Below are positions 13,097 to 13,881 of a DNA stretch of 13,881 nt, piece by piece. Within the stretch, counting starts at the first letter, position 1, and every line of letters starts with the position of its first letter. This stretch comes from Alphaproteobacteria bacterium (GTDB lineage Bacteria; Pseudomonadota; Alphaproteobacteria; Rs-D84): positions 1 to 13,881 of the forward strand of contig JAGBGA010000030.1 in assembly GCA_017936185.1 (NCBI GenBank), given 5' to 3'. The notes below the pieces were generated by a model. It had not been told where the DNA came from, ran no database searches, and saw only the letters and a program-made list of their open reading frames with translations. Both the position numbers and the translations under genes were made by a program.

Positions 13097-13881
13097 TTAT
13101 TTCCACGCACTTGGGATATTGGCATAGTCGGACAGACCGGTATCCCTATAATACATATCATCAACATAACTCGTTGTCGCATCGGGCCAAATTTCATATA
13201 AATATTGCCCATTTATTCGCGCCGACGGCCCGGTTAAACCAGTACAACCAGAAAACATATGGTCGAACATTTGGTACTGCGCACTGCCCGATATGTCGCC
13301 AAATAAATTTTCGGGGATTGATGTTAACTTCGCACAACCATAAAACGTACTGTCGAACATACTGCTTGCCGGTGGGCCTTTTATCCCCGCAAATAAACCA
13401 TCGGGGATTGAACCGGTCAAACCACTGCAACCATAAAACGTATAGTTAAACATACTACTTGCCGGCGGGCCACTTATACCCGCAAATAAACCCGACGGTA
13501 TCGATGTCAAACCACTGCAACCTTCAAACGTACTTTGAAACATATAACTTGCCGGTGGGCCACTTATACCCGCAAATAAATTTTCCGGTATCGATGTCAA
13601 ACCACTGCAACCTTCAAACGTACTTTGAAACATATAACTTGCCGACGGACCACTTATACCCGCAAATAAATTTTCGGGGATTGATGTTAACCCACTGCAA
13701 CCATAAAACGTATATTCGAACATACGCTCTGCCGGTGGGCCACTTATACCCGCAAATAAATTTTCGGGGATTGAACCGGTCAAACCACTGCAACCAGAAA
13801 ACGTACTTTCAAACATATAACTTGCCGGCGGGCCACTTATACCCGCAAATAAACCCGACGGTATCGATGTTAACCCACTGC
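13097..13881 (-). CDS. BspA-like leucine-rich-repeat surface protein, C-terminal part (partial)
   Basis: Partial: the frame is open to the right edge of the window, so the N-terminus and any signal peptide are missing. About seven tandem repeats of 30-31 residues are visible with the pattern GLTSIPENLFAGISGPPAS, then MF, T and GCS, the Cys-containing LRR of the BspA/DUF285 type. After the last repeat comes a non-repeat cap ending NIPSAWK and a TAA stop. Repeats of this kind form a solenoid on secreted or surface proteins that bind host or other cell proteins, and are frequent in gut and oral microbes and in Mycoplasma and Trichomonas. Neighbouring repeats are nearly identical at the DNA level, so repeat number can change by recombination. 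Convergent with the hydrolase gene. Confidence 0.85.
   Translation of the reverse strand, partial: SGLTSIPSGLFAGISGPPASYMFESTFSGCSGLTGSIPENLFAGISGPPAERMFEYTFYGCSGLTSIPENLFAGISGPSASYMFQSTFEGCSGLTSIPENLFAGISGPPASYMFQSTFEGCSGLTSIPSGLFAGISGPPASSMFNYTFYGCSGLTGSIPDGLFAGIKGPPASSMFDSTFYGCAKLTSIPENLFGDISGSAQYQMFDHMFSGCTGLTGPSARINGQYLYEIWPDATTSYVDDMYYRDTGLSDYANIPSAWK

Noticed and set aside
13200..13881. CRISPR-like tandem repeats
   Set aside because: The periodicity is 90-93 bp, in frame, and encodes a leucine-rich-repeat protein; there are no unique spacers.

Overview
The window looks like a chromosomal segment from a host-associated, Gram-negative bacterium, most plausibly an uncultured intestinal alphaproteobacterium. 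That is an inference. It rests on a MotA/MotB-like pair whose second member has the 'WPGFVD' membrane entry typical of alphaproteobacterial homologues, a large secreted Cys-rich protein, a bile-salt-hydrolase/penicillin-acylase homologue with a signal peptide, and a BspA-like repeat protein. The last two are common in gut bacteria.

Layout. Positions 1-286 hold no gene, only a cluster of REP-like palindromes. A near-consensus promoter (287-315) and a repeat-rich leader precede a secreted Cys-rich protein (455-2860). A second strong promoter (2913-2942) drives an ExbB/MotA-type channel subunit (2967-3740) and an OmpA-domain MotB-like partner (3773-4885), ended by a bidirectional terminator. Facing them is only the last 44 codons of a cyclophilin gene (4916-5050). 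Next comes a junction (5051-5308) with three leftward terminators and an old tRNA-end remnant.

Positions 5309-11805 are an integrated mobile element of about 6.45 kb. It is bounded by 46-bp direct repeats that match the 3' part of a tRNA-Gln(CUG) gene, intact at 11761-11834. From right to left it holds a tyrosine integrase, a translationally coupled unknown gene, an AlpA/excisionase-like HTH protein, a HUH-type Rep-like protein with a small KGG-motif partner, a forward pair (lipoprotein plus T5orf172 GIY-YIG protein), a highly structured untranslated block, and a coiled-coil two-TM protein. Paired TGTCCC-N5-TGTCCC sites near both ends look like integrase arm sites. No capsid, tail, conjugation or large terminase genes are seen, so it resembles a satellite or integrated replicon whose cargo could be defensive (inference).

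Right of the tRNA lies a choloylglycine-hydrolase-family gene (11985-13070). It is complete in frame and keeps its catalytic residues, but one TGA replaces a position that is usually Trp. A convergent BspA-like repeat protein (from 13097) runs off the right edge.

The least explained parts are the structured block at 6912-7044 with a competing helix, the element's cargo genes, the inverted-repeat leader at 345-444, and the single in-frame TGA.
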